From: RBG-16-66-20 sp036560705
Lineage (GTDB): Bacteria; Pseudomonadota; Gammaproteobacteria; Burkholderiales; SG8-39
Direction of reading: 5' to 3'
DNA length: 22,509 bases
Assembly: GCA_036560705.1 (NCBI GenBank)
Contig: DATBQR010000023.1
Location: forward strand, 1 to 22,509
Shown: positions 15,744 through 21,463 of the stretch, piece by piece
Layout of the letters: each line of letters begins with the position of its first letter
How positions within the stretch are numbered: the first letter of the stretch is position 1
The notes under the pieces: generated by a model
Database searches by the model: none
The model's input: the letters and a program-made list of their open reading frames with translations, nothing else
What the model was told of the DNA's origin: nothing
Program-made: the position numbers and the translations under genes

Positions 15744-15902
15744 GTGAAAGCACTGAGAGGTCTGTTCTTCTGTCTCGCCGCGGCCGCCGGCTGCTTCTCC
15801 GATTCGGGCGTCAAGAAAAGCGTCTACCTGACCGGGCGCGTGCTGGTCGCCGTCTTTACCGTGTTGTTCCTCGTCGCCGAGGTAATGGACCTGATGGCCT
15901 GA
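15744..15902 (+). CDS. 52-residue membrane or lipoprotein microprotein
   Basis: GTG at 15744 with GAGGAG at 15731-15736 (7-base spacing), an excellent ribosome site. The protein starts MKALRGLFFCLAAAAGC, which reads either as a lipoprotein signal (lipobox-like AAGC, Cys17) or as a membrane helix. A polar stretch (FSDSGVKKSVY) and a clear second hydrophobic helix (LTGRVLVAVFTVLFLVAEVM) follow. The stop lies inside the stem of a terminator, which marks the 3' end of a real transcript. I do not recognise a family. It lies 108 bases after the GDT1 gene on the same strand; that gap holds no other recognisable feature. Confidence 0.68.
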   Translation: MKALRGLFFCLAAAAGCFSDSGVKKSVYLTGRVLVAVFTVLFLVAEVMDLMA

Positions 15903-15924
15903 GCCGGGCTCGGCTCAGGATTTT
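15898..15924 (+). terminator. Rho-independent terminator overlapping a stop codon
   Basis: Perfect 9-bp stem CCTGAGCCG (15898-15906) with CGGCTCAGG (15911-15919), loop GGCT, then ATTTT. The TGA of the 52-aa gene lies in the left arm and the TGA of the convergent lipoprotein gene lies in the right arm. Confidence 0.75.
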
Positions 15925-16283
15925 GCGTCGGCGCGCCTGCAGCCGGCGAACTGCGCCGGCGGGTCGGCCAGCATGGCGTCGGGCCCGTTGATTTCGAGCA
16001 CCGTGCGCCCGACGCCGTAGCGCGTTTCGCCGCCCGCCAGTTTTTCCAGGCGGATCTCGCGGTCGGGCGCGATCAGCCAGACCGCACCCGCCTCCAGGTT
16101 GCGCACGTAGAAGCGCTTGCCGCCCTGGCAGACGTATTCGGTGGCGTTGGCGGGCCGGCGGTCGAGTCCCGTGGATTCCTTTTCGGAGAACGGGTTCAGG
16201 CTGATGCCGCCGCACGCCGCCAACAGCGCGGGCAGCGGCCCGAACAGCAGCGCGGCCGCGGCGGCGCGCGATCTTTTCGTCAT
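15915..16283 (-). CDS. MliC-like lipoprotein (C-type lysozyme inhibitor fold)
   Basis: 122 residues. The signal peptide ends in a lipobox (ALLAAC, Cys24), so the mature protein is lipid-anchored. The remaining domain fits the MliC/PliC pattern: EYVCQGGKRFYVRNL, AVWLIAPDREIRLEKLAGGE, TRYGVGRTVLEINGPDAML and a closing FAGCR, with two cysteines positioned for the family disulfide. MliC proteins inhibit C-type lysozyme at the outer membrane; inhibition here is inference. The ATG overlaps the stop of the upstream 96-aa gene by four bases (ATGA), so they are coupled. Confidence 0.68.
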   Translation of the reverse strand: MTKRSRAAAAALLFGPLPALLAACGGISLNPFSEKESTGLDRRPANATEYVCQGGKRFYVRNLEAGAVWLIAPDREIRLEKLAGGETRYGVGRTVLEINGPDAMLADPPAQFAGCRRADAKS

Positions 16284-16570
16284 TGGCAGTTGGCCCGCAG
16301 GATGCCCGGCATCATCTCGGTGACGACGCAGCCTCCCAGGTCGCGGCGCGTCTGGCTCGCCAGGTCGCGGTAGACGTCCGGATATTTTTTCTGCAGCTGC
16401 ACGCGCAGCGGCGCGTTGTCGCGCACCTGCCTGGCGTAGTCGGCGCGGAGGGCCTGCGTGGAGAGCGTGGAAGGCGCATCGGTCGCGCGGGGCGGCGCGC
16501 GCATCGCCCAGGCGGCAATGGCGATCACCACGGCGGCGAAAATCGCGATCTGCTTGATGGCTGCCCCCAT
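16280..16570 (-). CDS. Small membrane-anchored protein, unknown function
   Basis: 96 residues. An N-terminal membrane helix (QIAIFAAVVIAIAAWAM, about 7-23) precedes a linker and a soluble helical domain (ADYARQVRDNAPLRVQLQKK, YPDVYRDLASQTRRDLGG). Two cysteines near the C-terminus (GGCVVTEMMPGILRANCQ) could form a disulfide in the periplasm. The start is ATG at 16570 with only GGTGGA touching it, a weak ribosome site. It is translationally coupled to the MliC-like gene. No family is recognised. Confidence 0.68.
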   Translation of the reverse strand: MGAAIKQIAIFAAVVIAIAAWAMRAPPRATDAPSTLSTQALRADYARQVRDNAPLRVQLQKKYPDVYRDLASQTRRDLGGCVVTEMMPGILRANCQ

Positions 16571-16625
16571 TCCACCGGAACGTCCGGCAGGCTGGATTAT
16601 TCCAGAAAGGCGGGGCGCCGGAAGG

Positions 16626-16958
16626 CTAGCGGTCGTCGTTCGCCTGGGGAAACGCCATGCCGTGCGGCAGCTCTTCGCGCGGCGGCTGGGGCGGCTCGGT
16701 GGCGACGCGGGGCGGCGCGCCTTTCTTGGGACGGCCCGGCCGGTAGACCGCCTGGTAGGGCACCAGCGGCGGCACGATCGGCGGCTTTTCCATGAAAAGG
16801 CAGTCGGACTCCGACGGCACGCTCGCCATCGCCCCGATGCGCTTGCCGTCGACGAACACGGTGTAGCGGAACATGTGCGAGGAATAGGCGAACGGCTGCG
16901 CGATGATCTCGTACTTGCCGATCATGTAGCGCTTGCGTTCCAGGATGGGGATGCTCAT
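16626..16958 (-). CDS. Conserved protein with AT-hook-like motif (paralogue of 4705-5079)
   Basis: 110 residues from ATG at 16958 (MSIPILERKRYMIGKYEIIA). Although ATG at residue 12 is possible, the basic ERKRYM before GKYE is also conserved in the paralogue (ERRRFM), which favours the longer form. The shared core includes GKYEIIAQP, RYTVFVDGKRIGAMAS, SESDC, PIVPPLVPY and YRPGRPKKGAPP, the last resembling an AT-hook. The C-terminus is Pro/Glu-rich and differs from the paralogue. It lies downstream of the cold-shock gene on the same strand, separated by a strong terminator, so expression needs read-through or its own promoter. No named family is recognised. Confidence 0.72.
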   Translation of the reverse strand: MSIPILERKRYMIGKYEIIAQPFAYSSHMFRYTVFVDGKRIGAMASVPSESDCLFMEKPPIVPPLVPYQAVYRPGRPKKGAPPRVATEPPQPPREELPHGMAFPQANDDR

Positions 16959-16978
16959 AAGATGGCCCTGAAAATTAA

Positions 16979-17002
16979 AAAAGCCCGGGAATCCGGGCTT
17001 TT
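16979..17002. terminator. Rho-independent terminator of the cold-shock gene
   Basis: Perfect 10-bp stem AAAAGCCCGG (16979-16988) with CCGGGCTTTT (16993-17002), loop GAAT. On the minus strand it follows the csp stop by about 20 bases and ends TTTTTTAATTTT, a strong terminator. The stem is nearly identical to the one at 4662-4683. Confidence 0.85.
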
Positions 17003-17020
17003 GTCCGGCTCTACGACCGA

Positions 17021-17224
17021 CTAGATCGGCTTGACGTTGGTGGCGTTGGGGCCCTTCGCGCCTTGCCCGATGTCGAACGAGACCTTGTCGTTCTCCTTGA
17101 GCGACTTGAAGCCGCCGGCCTGGATCGCCGAGAAATGCACGAAAAGGTCTTTGCCGCCATCGTCCGGCGTAATGAAGCCGAAGCCCTTGGCGTCGTTGAA
17201 CCACTTAACGGTACCTGTACTCAT
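17021..17224 (-). CDS. Cold-shock protein, CspA family
   Basis: 67 residues forming a single cold-shock OB-fold: MSTGTVKWFNDAKGFGFITP holds RNP1 (KGFGFITP, 13-20) and DLFVHFSAI holds RNP2 (26-34). It binds single-stranded RNA or DNA as an RNA chaperone. The ATG at 17224 is chosen because AAGGAAA lies 6 bases upstream and the protein then has the standard length. A strong promoter at 17362-17390 implies a 5' leader of about 130 bases, as in cold-induced csp genes. A terminator follows the stop. Whether it is cold-induced or constitutive cannot be told. Confidence 0.95.
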   Translation of the reverse strand: MSTGTVKWFNDAKGFGFITPDDGGKDLFVHFSAIQAGGFKSLKENDKVSFDIGQGAKGPNATNVKPI

Positions 17225-17252
17225 GTTCGTTTCCTTGAATGCAATTGGTAGA

Positions 17253-17266
17253 AGGGCGCTTGCCCT
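17253..17266 (-). other. Short hairpin in the csp leader
   Basis: AGGGC and GCCCT (5-bp stem, 4-base loop) lie about 17 bases before the csp ribosome site. It could affect ribosome access in the leader. The function is a guess. Confidence 0.3.
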
Positions 17267-17354
17267 GCGGAAAATCAAGGAAGAGAAAAATTAACGGTTG
17301 AGCACAGCGCGAACGCTACGACCTGACCAGCCTTTTCACCGCTTGAAAATCCTG

Positions 17355-17380
17355 CCCCGCCTTTATACAGGAAAGCGGGG
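17355..17380. repeat. Inverted repeat bracketing the csp -10 box
   Basis: CCCCGC (17355-17360) and GCGGGG (17375-17380) are perfect 6-bp arms 14 bases apart, with the -10 hexamer between them. The right arm lies upstream of the predicted transcription start, so it would act as DNA (operator) rather than as an RNA hairpin. Confidence 0.5.
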
Positions 17381-17390
17381 GCCGGGTCAA
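17362..17390 (-). promoter_or_regulatory. Sigma-70 promoter of the cold-shock gene
   Basis: On the minus strand -35 TTGACC (17390-17385), exactly 17 bases, then -10 TATAAA (17367-17362). The start would be near 17355, about 130 bases before the csp ATG. A perfect 6-bp inverted repeat, CCCCGC (17355-17360) and GCGGGG (17375-17380), brackets the -10 box. Confidence 0.75.
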
Positions 17391-17419
17391 TAAAATCAAA
17401 TGCTTGGCATAATTGAGGC

Positions 17420-17776
17420 ATGAGCAACGCGGAACTGAAAGGGCGGCTTTACCTTGCCTGTCTCGCCATCCTGGCGGCGGGCCTGCTGGCCGGCTTCCTG
17501 ATCTACCAGGCGGCCGAAGACGAACCCGAGGCGGGCGTCACCTATATCGTCGTCGACGGCACCGCCTACCCGGTGGCCCCCTCGTCGTCGAAACGCTACC
17601 TGCGCAGCCTGGAGCAGTTCGGCGGCAAGGGCTCGGTCCTCTTCGACGAATTCGGCCGCTGGTTCGAGGGCCTCTGGCACGGAAAAAAGCTCGGAATTAC
17701 GGTAGGCTGCCTGAGCGCGCTGGCCTCTCTCGGGATCTTCCTGTTTGCCGGCTACGCGCTGCCCGACCGGGACTGA
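17420..17776 (+). CDS. Two-TM membrane protein, unknown function
   Basis: 118 residues with two hydrophobic helices: LYLACLAILAAGLLAGFLIY (about 10-29) and a second at about 91-112 (GITVGCLSALASLGIFLFAG). The loop between them (about 60 residues, YIVVDGTAYPVAPSSSKRYL, VLFDEFGRWFEGLWHGKKLG) would face the periplasm if both ends are cytoplasmic. The start is ATG at 17420; GAGG lies almost against it, a weak ribosome site. It is first in a five-gene plus-strand run, divergent from csp, with the DUF4124 gene starting one base after its stop. No family is recognised. Confidence 0.68.
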   Translation: MSNAELKGRLYLACLAILAAGLLAGFLIYQAAEDEPEAGVTYIVVDGTAYPVAPSSSKRYLRSLEQFGGKGSVLFDEFGRWFEGLWHGKKLGITVGCLSALASLGIFLFAGYALPDRD

Positions 17777-17777
17777 C

Positions 17778-18128
17778 ATGAACCCTCTGGCGAAGCTCTG
17801 TCTTGCGGCATCGGCGGCGGCGTTCTGCGCGCAGGCCGCCGCGCAGGGCATGCACAAGTGCAAGGACGCCGCCGGCAAGATCACCTACACGGGCAGCGAA
17901 TGCCAGCTGCTCGGGCTGACCCCGGCGGGCGAGGTCGCCGGCCGCGCGAACGTCACGCCGGCGCTCAAATTCCCGGCGCAGCCGGCTGCCGCGCCGGCCG
18001 CCGAAGAGCCGCCGGCGCCCGCACCCGCGCAAGCCAGCGGCGATGCCTCGAGCGATCCTCAGCGGCGATGTTTTTCGGTGAAATCGGGCAAGGGCACCTC
18101 GACGCGGTGCAATGACGCTCCGGAATAG
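17778..18128 (+). CDS. DUF4124-type exported protein
   Basis: 116 residues from ATG at 17778, one base after the previous stop. The signal peptide is MNPLAKLCLAASAAAFCAQA, cleaved around AAAQ. The segment MHKCKDAAGKITYTGSECQ is the DUF4124 pattern (K/R-C-x-D-x-x-G-x-x-x-Y-x-x-x-x-C), common in betaproteobacterial periplasmic proteins; two cysteines likely pair. A Pro/Ala linker (PAAAPAAEEPPAPAPAQA) leads to a short C-terminal RRCFSVKSGKGTSTRC with two more cysteines. Function unknown. Its last 17 bases overlap the FecR-domain gene in another frame. Confidence 0.78.
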   Translation: MNPLAKLCLAASAAAFCAQAAAQGMHKCKDAAGKITYTGSECQLLGLTPAGEVAGRANVTPALKFPAQPAAAPAAEEPPAPAPAQASGDASSDPQRRCFSVKSGKGTSTRCNDAPE

Positions 18129-19179
18129 CCTTGCCGGGTTAGCGGTTTGTTTTGTTTTTTTCTTCGCCGTCTTGTGCGGCAGCGCACAGGCGCAGGACCG
18201 GTCGGCAGCCGCGCCGCGCCAGGCGGGCACGATCGAACTGGTCGAAGGCGATACGATCATCGATCCGCGGGCCGGCACTTCCTTCCGCCCGGCGAGGGCG
18301 GGGGAGTTCGTCAACGAAGGAGACACCCTGACGACTTTCGGCGGCGCCGAAGTGCAGCTGCGCATGGCCGACGGCGCGTATCTCTCGGTCCGCGAAAACA
18401 CCAAGCTCACCATCGCGGCCTACGTCGCCGACGGCGGCAGCGAGGACCGCAGCCTGATCGAGCTGGCCAAGGGATCCTTTCGCGCCGTCACCGGTTGGAT
18501 CGGCAAATTCAACCAGGCGGGCTACGAGGTGAGGACGCCGACGGCGGTGCTTGGTATCCGCGGGACCGACCACGAGCCGATGCACCTGCTGTTGGGAGAT
18601 CCGCGTGGCGAGCCCGGCACCTACGACAAGGTGAACGACGGCCGCACCTTCATGCGCAGCGGCAGCGGCACGGTCGAGGTGACACCCAACCGCGCCGCGT
18701 TCCACGGCTCGGCGCCGGGCGCGCGTCCGCGTCTGCTCGCGTCCGTGCCGGCTTTCTTCAGGCCGGCGCGCAACGAGCAGCGCTTCGTGCAGCGCGCACG
18801 CGAAACCGCGCCGACCATCCAGAGGCTGCGCGATACCCGCATTCAGGCGGTTCGGGCGGAGCGCGCGCGCAGTCCCGCCGCCGTTCCCGCGCCGGCGCCG
18901 CGCAACGTCGCGCCGCCCGCACCGGTACGGCCTGAGGCCAGGCCGCCGGCGGCTGCACCGGTTCGTCCGGCAACAAAGGCGGCGGAGCCTCGCGGCGAGC
19001 CGAAGCGGGCCCAAGCGCCCGATCCTGCCGCGGCCAAGGCGCGGGCCGCGCGCGAAGCCGCCCAAAAAGCCTCGGCGGCGCGCGAGGCGGAGCGAAAAGC
19101 CGCCGAGCGGCGCGCCGCGGCGCAAAAAGCGGCGCAACAAGCGAAATCGAAGCCGCCCGCGAAGAAGCGTCCTGAATAA
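18112..19179 (+). CDS. FecR-domain exported protein with Ala/Arg/Lys-rich tail
   Basis: 355 residues. The signal peptide is LAGLAVCFVFFFAVLCGSAQ, ending AQAQ. The FecR domain follows (about 40-160): GTIELVEGDTIIDPRAG, EFVNEGDTLTTFGGAEVQLR, SVRENTKLTIAAY, and YEVRTPTAVLGIRGTDHEP, the typical signature. Unlike true FecR regulators it has no membrane anchor or neighbouring sigma gene. From about residue 225 the protein is low-complexity, rich in Ala, Arg, Pro and Lys (for example KAARE/KAAERRAAAQKAAQ), and probably disordered or helical and strongly basic. The start overlaps the DUF4124 gene by 17 bases. Likely periplasmic; its partner is unknown. Confidence 0.83.
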   Translation: MTLRNSLAGLAVCFVFFFAVLCGSAQAQDRSAAAPRQAGTIELVEGDTIIDPRAGTSFRPARAGEFVNEGDTLTTFGGAEVQLRMADGAYLSVRENTKLTIAAYVADGGSEDRSLIELAKGSFRAVTGWIGKFNQAGYEVRTPTAVLGIRGTDHEPMHLLLGDPRGEPGTYDKVNDGRTFMRSGSGTVEVTPNRAAFHGSAPGARPRLLASVPAFFRPARNEQRFVQRARETAPTIQRLRDTRIQAVRAERARSPAAVPAPAPRNVAPPAPVRPEARPPAAAPVRPATKAAEPRGEPKRAQAPDPAAAKARAAREAAQKASAAREAERKAAERRAAAQKAAQQAKSKPPAKKRPE

Positions 19180-19212
19180 ACGGTACGATTGCCGGAAGAG
19201 AGGGGATTCCAC

Positions 19213-20466
19213 ATGCGCATACCGGTTCTGAAATGGATCTTCACAATCCTGATGCTGGGCTCCGCCTCGCTCGCGCTGGCGGGCCCCGATACCGCGCTGC
19301 TGAACGCGGCGCGCTCCGCCGAAGGCAAGACCATCAGCGTGCTCAAGGAGATGGTGCGCATCGAATCGGGCAGCGCCAACGTCGCCGGCCTGGCGCGCAT
19401 GGCCGACTTCGTCGAGGGCCAGCTCAAGGCATTGGGCATGCAGACCGAGCGCATCAAGGTGACGCGCGGACCGGGCGCCTCGATGCTGGCGGGGACGCTG
19501 GCCGGCAGCGGGCACAAGCGCATCCTGCTGATCGCGCACATGGACACCGTCTATCCGGAAGGCATCCTCTCCAGCCAGCCTTACCGGGTGGAAGGCAACC
19601 GCATCTACGGCCCGGGCATCGCCGACGACAAGGGCGGCATCGCGGTGGTCCTGCAATCGCTCGCCATCCTCAAGGCGGCCGGCTGGCACGACTACGCCTT
19701 GCTCACCGTGCTGTTCAATCCCGACGAGGAAATCGGCTCCATCGGCTCGGGCGACACCATCGCCGCGCTCGCCGCCGAGCACGACGTGGTGCTGTCCTGC
19801 GAGCCGACGGCGGCGAAGGACGTGGCGAAGGTGGAGGGCCTGCTGCTGGGCGCGGCCGGCACGGCGCAGGTGACCATGGAAGTGACCGGCCGCCAGGCGC
19901 ACGCCGGCGTCGCGCCGCAGCTCGGGCGCAACGCGCTGGTCGAGCTCGCCAACCAGATCGTGCAGACGCGCGACATCGCCAGGTCGGTGCCCGGCACGCA
20001 GCTCAACTGGACTTACGCGAATTCCGGCATCGTCCGCAACCAGATTCCGGAGAAGGCGGTGGCGACGGCGGACGTGCGGCTGTTCGCCAAGGACGGCGCC
20101 GAGCGGCTGCTCGCGGCGCTGCAGGCCAAGGTCGCCGAGAACAGGCTGGTGCCGGACACGAAAACCATCGTCACCATCGTCGTCGGCCGGCCGCCGTTCG
20201 CCGGCGACGAGCGCTCGAAGGCGCTCGGGCAGAAGGCGCAGGCGATCTACGCCGAGCTCGACAACCGCCCGCTCGAGCTCACGCCGATGACCGGCGGCGC
20301 CACCGACGCGGGCTACGCGAGCCGCTCCGGCAAGGCCACCGTGCTGGAGAGCTTCGGGCTGGCGGGCTTCGGCTACCACGCGCGCGACGAGTACATCGAG
20401 ATCGATTCCATCGTGCCGCGCCTGTACCTCATGACGCGCATGCTGGTGGAACTCGGGCGCAACTGA
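19213..20466 (+). CDS. M20-family metallopeptidase, glutamate carboxypeptidase (CPG2) type
   Basis: 417 residues. ATG at 19213 has GAGGGG 7 bases upstream. The signal peptide ends ASLALA (about 23), so the enzyme is periplasmic. The zinc ligands match the spacing known for CPG2: His109 (AHMDT), Asp138 (GPGIADDKGG), Glu173 with the catalytic Glu172 (NPDEEIGS), Glu197 (SCEPT) and His389 (YHARDEY). The lid/dimerisation domain (about 205-315) includes VTGRQAHAGVAPQLGRNALV. The enzyme would cleave an acyl-glutamate or similar amide; the substrate is unknown. It is fourth in the plus-strand run, and its stop is three bases before the ParB-like gene. Confidence 0.9.
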   Translation: MRIPVLKWIFTILMLGSASLALAGPDTALLNAARSAEGKTISVLKEMVRIESGSANVAGLARMADFVEGQLKALGMQTERIKVTRGPGASMLAGTLAGSGHKRILLIAHMDTVYPEGILSSQPYRVEGNRIYGPGIADDKGGIAVVLQSLAILKAAGWHDYALLTVLFNPDEEIGSIGSGDTIAALAAEHDVVLSCEPTAAKDVAKVEGLLLGAAGTAQVTMEVTGRQAHAGVAPQLGRNALVELANQIVQTRDIARSVPGTQLNWTYANSGIVRNQIPEKAVATADVRLFAKDGAERLLAALQAKVAENRLVPDTKTIVTIVVGRPPFAGDERSKALGQKAQAIYAELDNRPLELTPMTGGATDAGYASRSGKATVLESFGLAGFGYHARDEYIEIDSIVPRLYLMTRMLVELGRN

Positions 20467-20469
20467 GTC

Positions 20470-21453
20470 ATGGCTGTAAAGCGCAAACCCACGCTCAAGC
20501 GGGCGGCGCCCAAGAAACGCGCGCGCAAGGCCGCCGCGGGATCGCGCGGCCTGACTCCGCAGGAAAGTTTCGTTAACGACGTCGAATTCGAAAAAGAAAC
20601 CAGAACAAGAATCGAAAAAGAAGGCGGTGTCGTTCTCTCCGCCTACCGCGATCCGCTCGGCAAGAATCCTTTGCTCCTGGCGGTCCTGCCGCTGGGCAGC
20701 GTCGAGCCGACTCCGTTCCAGCGCGACGTCTCCGACATGCACCACAAGCGGCTGGCCGACGTCATCGACAAGACGGGCTTCTTCCTCGATCCGATCATCG
20801 CCATCACCGCACCCGAGAAGGGTTTCTGGACGCCGAACGGCGGCCACCGCCTGGCGGCGATGCGCCGGCTCGGCGCGAAATCGCTCACCGCGCTGGTGGT
20901 GCCCAAGCGCGAGCTCGCCTGGCAGATCCTCGCGCTGAACACCGAGAAGGCGCACAACCTGAAGGAAAAATCGCTCGAGGTGATCCGGATTTACCGGGGA
21001 TTGCTCGAGGAAGACGATTCAAGAAAGGAACAGCAATTCGCGTTCTATCTGGAAGAGGCTTCGTTCGTGACGCTGGGCCTGTGCTACGAGAAGACGCCGC
21101 GCTTCAGCGGGGGAGCGTACAACTCGGTGGTGCGGAGATTGAGTGAGTTTTCTTCTTCTTCTATTTCCGTTGCCTTTAAAACCCACCAAAAGCACGCCGA
21201 ACAACTGCTGGACCTGGACTCCAAGGTCGCCGAAGCGGTGGCGAAGCTCAAGGCGAAGGGCTTCGTCAGCCCTTACCTGAAAGCCTTCGTGGTGGGGCGC
21301 ATCAACCCGCTGCGCTGGATCCAGGGCGAGCCGCCGCCGCTGGAGGAGGTGCTGAAGACGATGCGGGACCGCGCGGCGAAGTTCAACGTGGACAGGATCA
21401 AGCAGGAAGACGTCGCGTCCAGCGGCGGAGCGCGGGATGATGCCGACAACTGA
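20470..21453 (+). CDS. ParB-like nuclease-domain protein with basic N-terminal tail
   Basis: 327 residues. Residues 1-27 are Lys/Arg/Ala-rich (MAVKRKPTLKRAAPKKRARK), a histone-like tail suited to DNA contact. The ParB/sulfiredoxin-fold domain follows (about 70-145): LPLGSVEPTPFQRDVSD, HHKRLADVIDKTG, DPIIAI and GGHRLAAMRRLGAKSLTALV, where NGGHRLAAMRRLG corresponds to the nucleotide-binding box II of ParB. The C-terminal half is helical and unrecognised; it lacks a clear ParB helix-turn-helix. No parA is adjacent, so it is not the chromosomal partition pair. A CTP/ATP-binding DNA-associated role is inference. Confidence 0.8.
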   Translation: MAVKRKPTLKRAAPKKRARKAAAGSRGLTPQESFVNDVEFEKETRTRIEKEGGVVLSAYRDPLGKNPLLLAVLPLGSVEPTPFQRDVSDMHHKRLADVIDKTGFFLDPIIAITAPEKGFWTPNGGHRLAAMRRLGAKSLTALVVPKRELAWQILALNTEKAHNLKEKSLEVIRIYRGLLEEDDSRKEQQFAFYLEEASFVTLGLCYEKTPRFSGGAYNSVVRRLSEFSSSSISVAFKTHQKHAEQLLDLDSKVAEAVAKLKAKGFVSPYLKAFVVGRINPLRWIQGEPPPLEEVLKTMRDRAAKFNVDRIKQEDVASSGGARDDADN

Positions 21454-21463
21454 TACTACGCCG

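Noticed and set aside
16588..16601. CTGGATTATTCCAG inverted repeat between two minus-strand genes
   Set aside because: Five-bp arms with no T-run and no promoter match; too short to call a terminator or operator.
16959..17204. N-terminal extension of the second AT-hook-like protein to 17204
   Set aside because: It crosses the terminator and overlaps the cold-shock gene out of frame; the paralogue supports a start near 16958.
18139..20955. Open frame of about 938 codons on the minus strand
   Set aside because: It lies opposite the FecR, M20 and ParB-like genes, is rich in Arg/His/Ala, and has no family motif; it is a GC-driven shadow.
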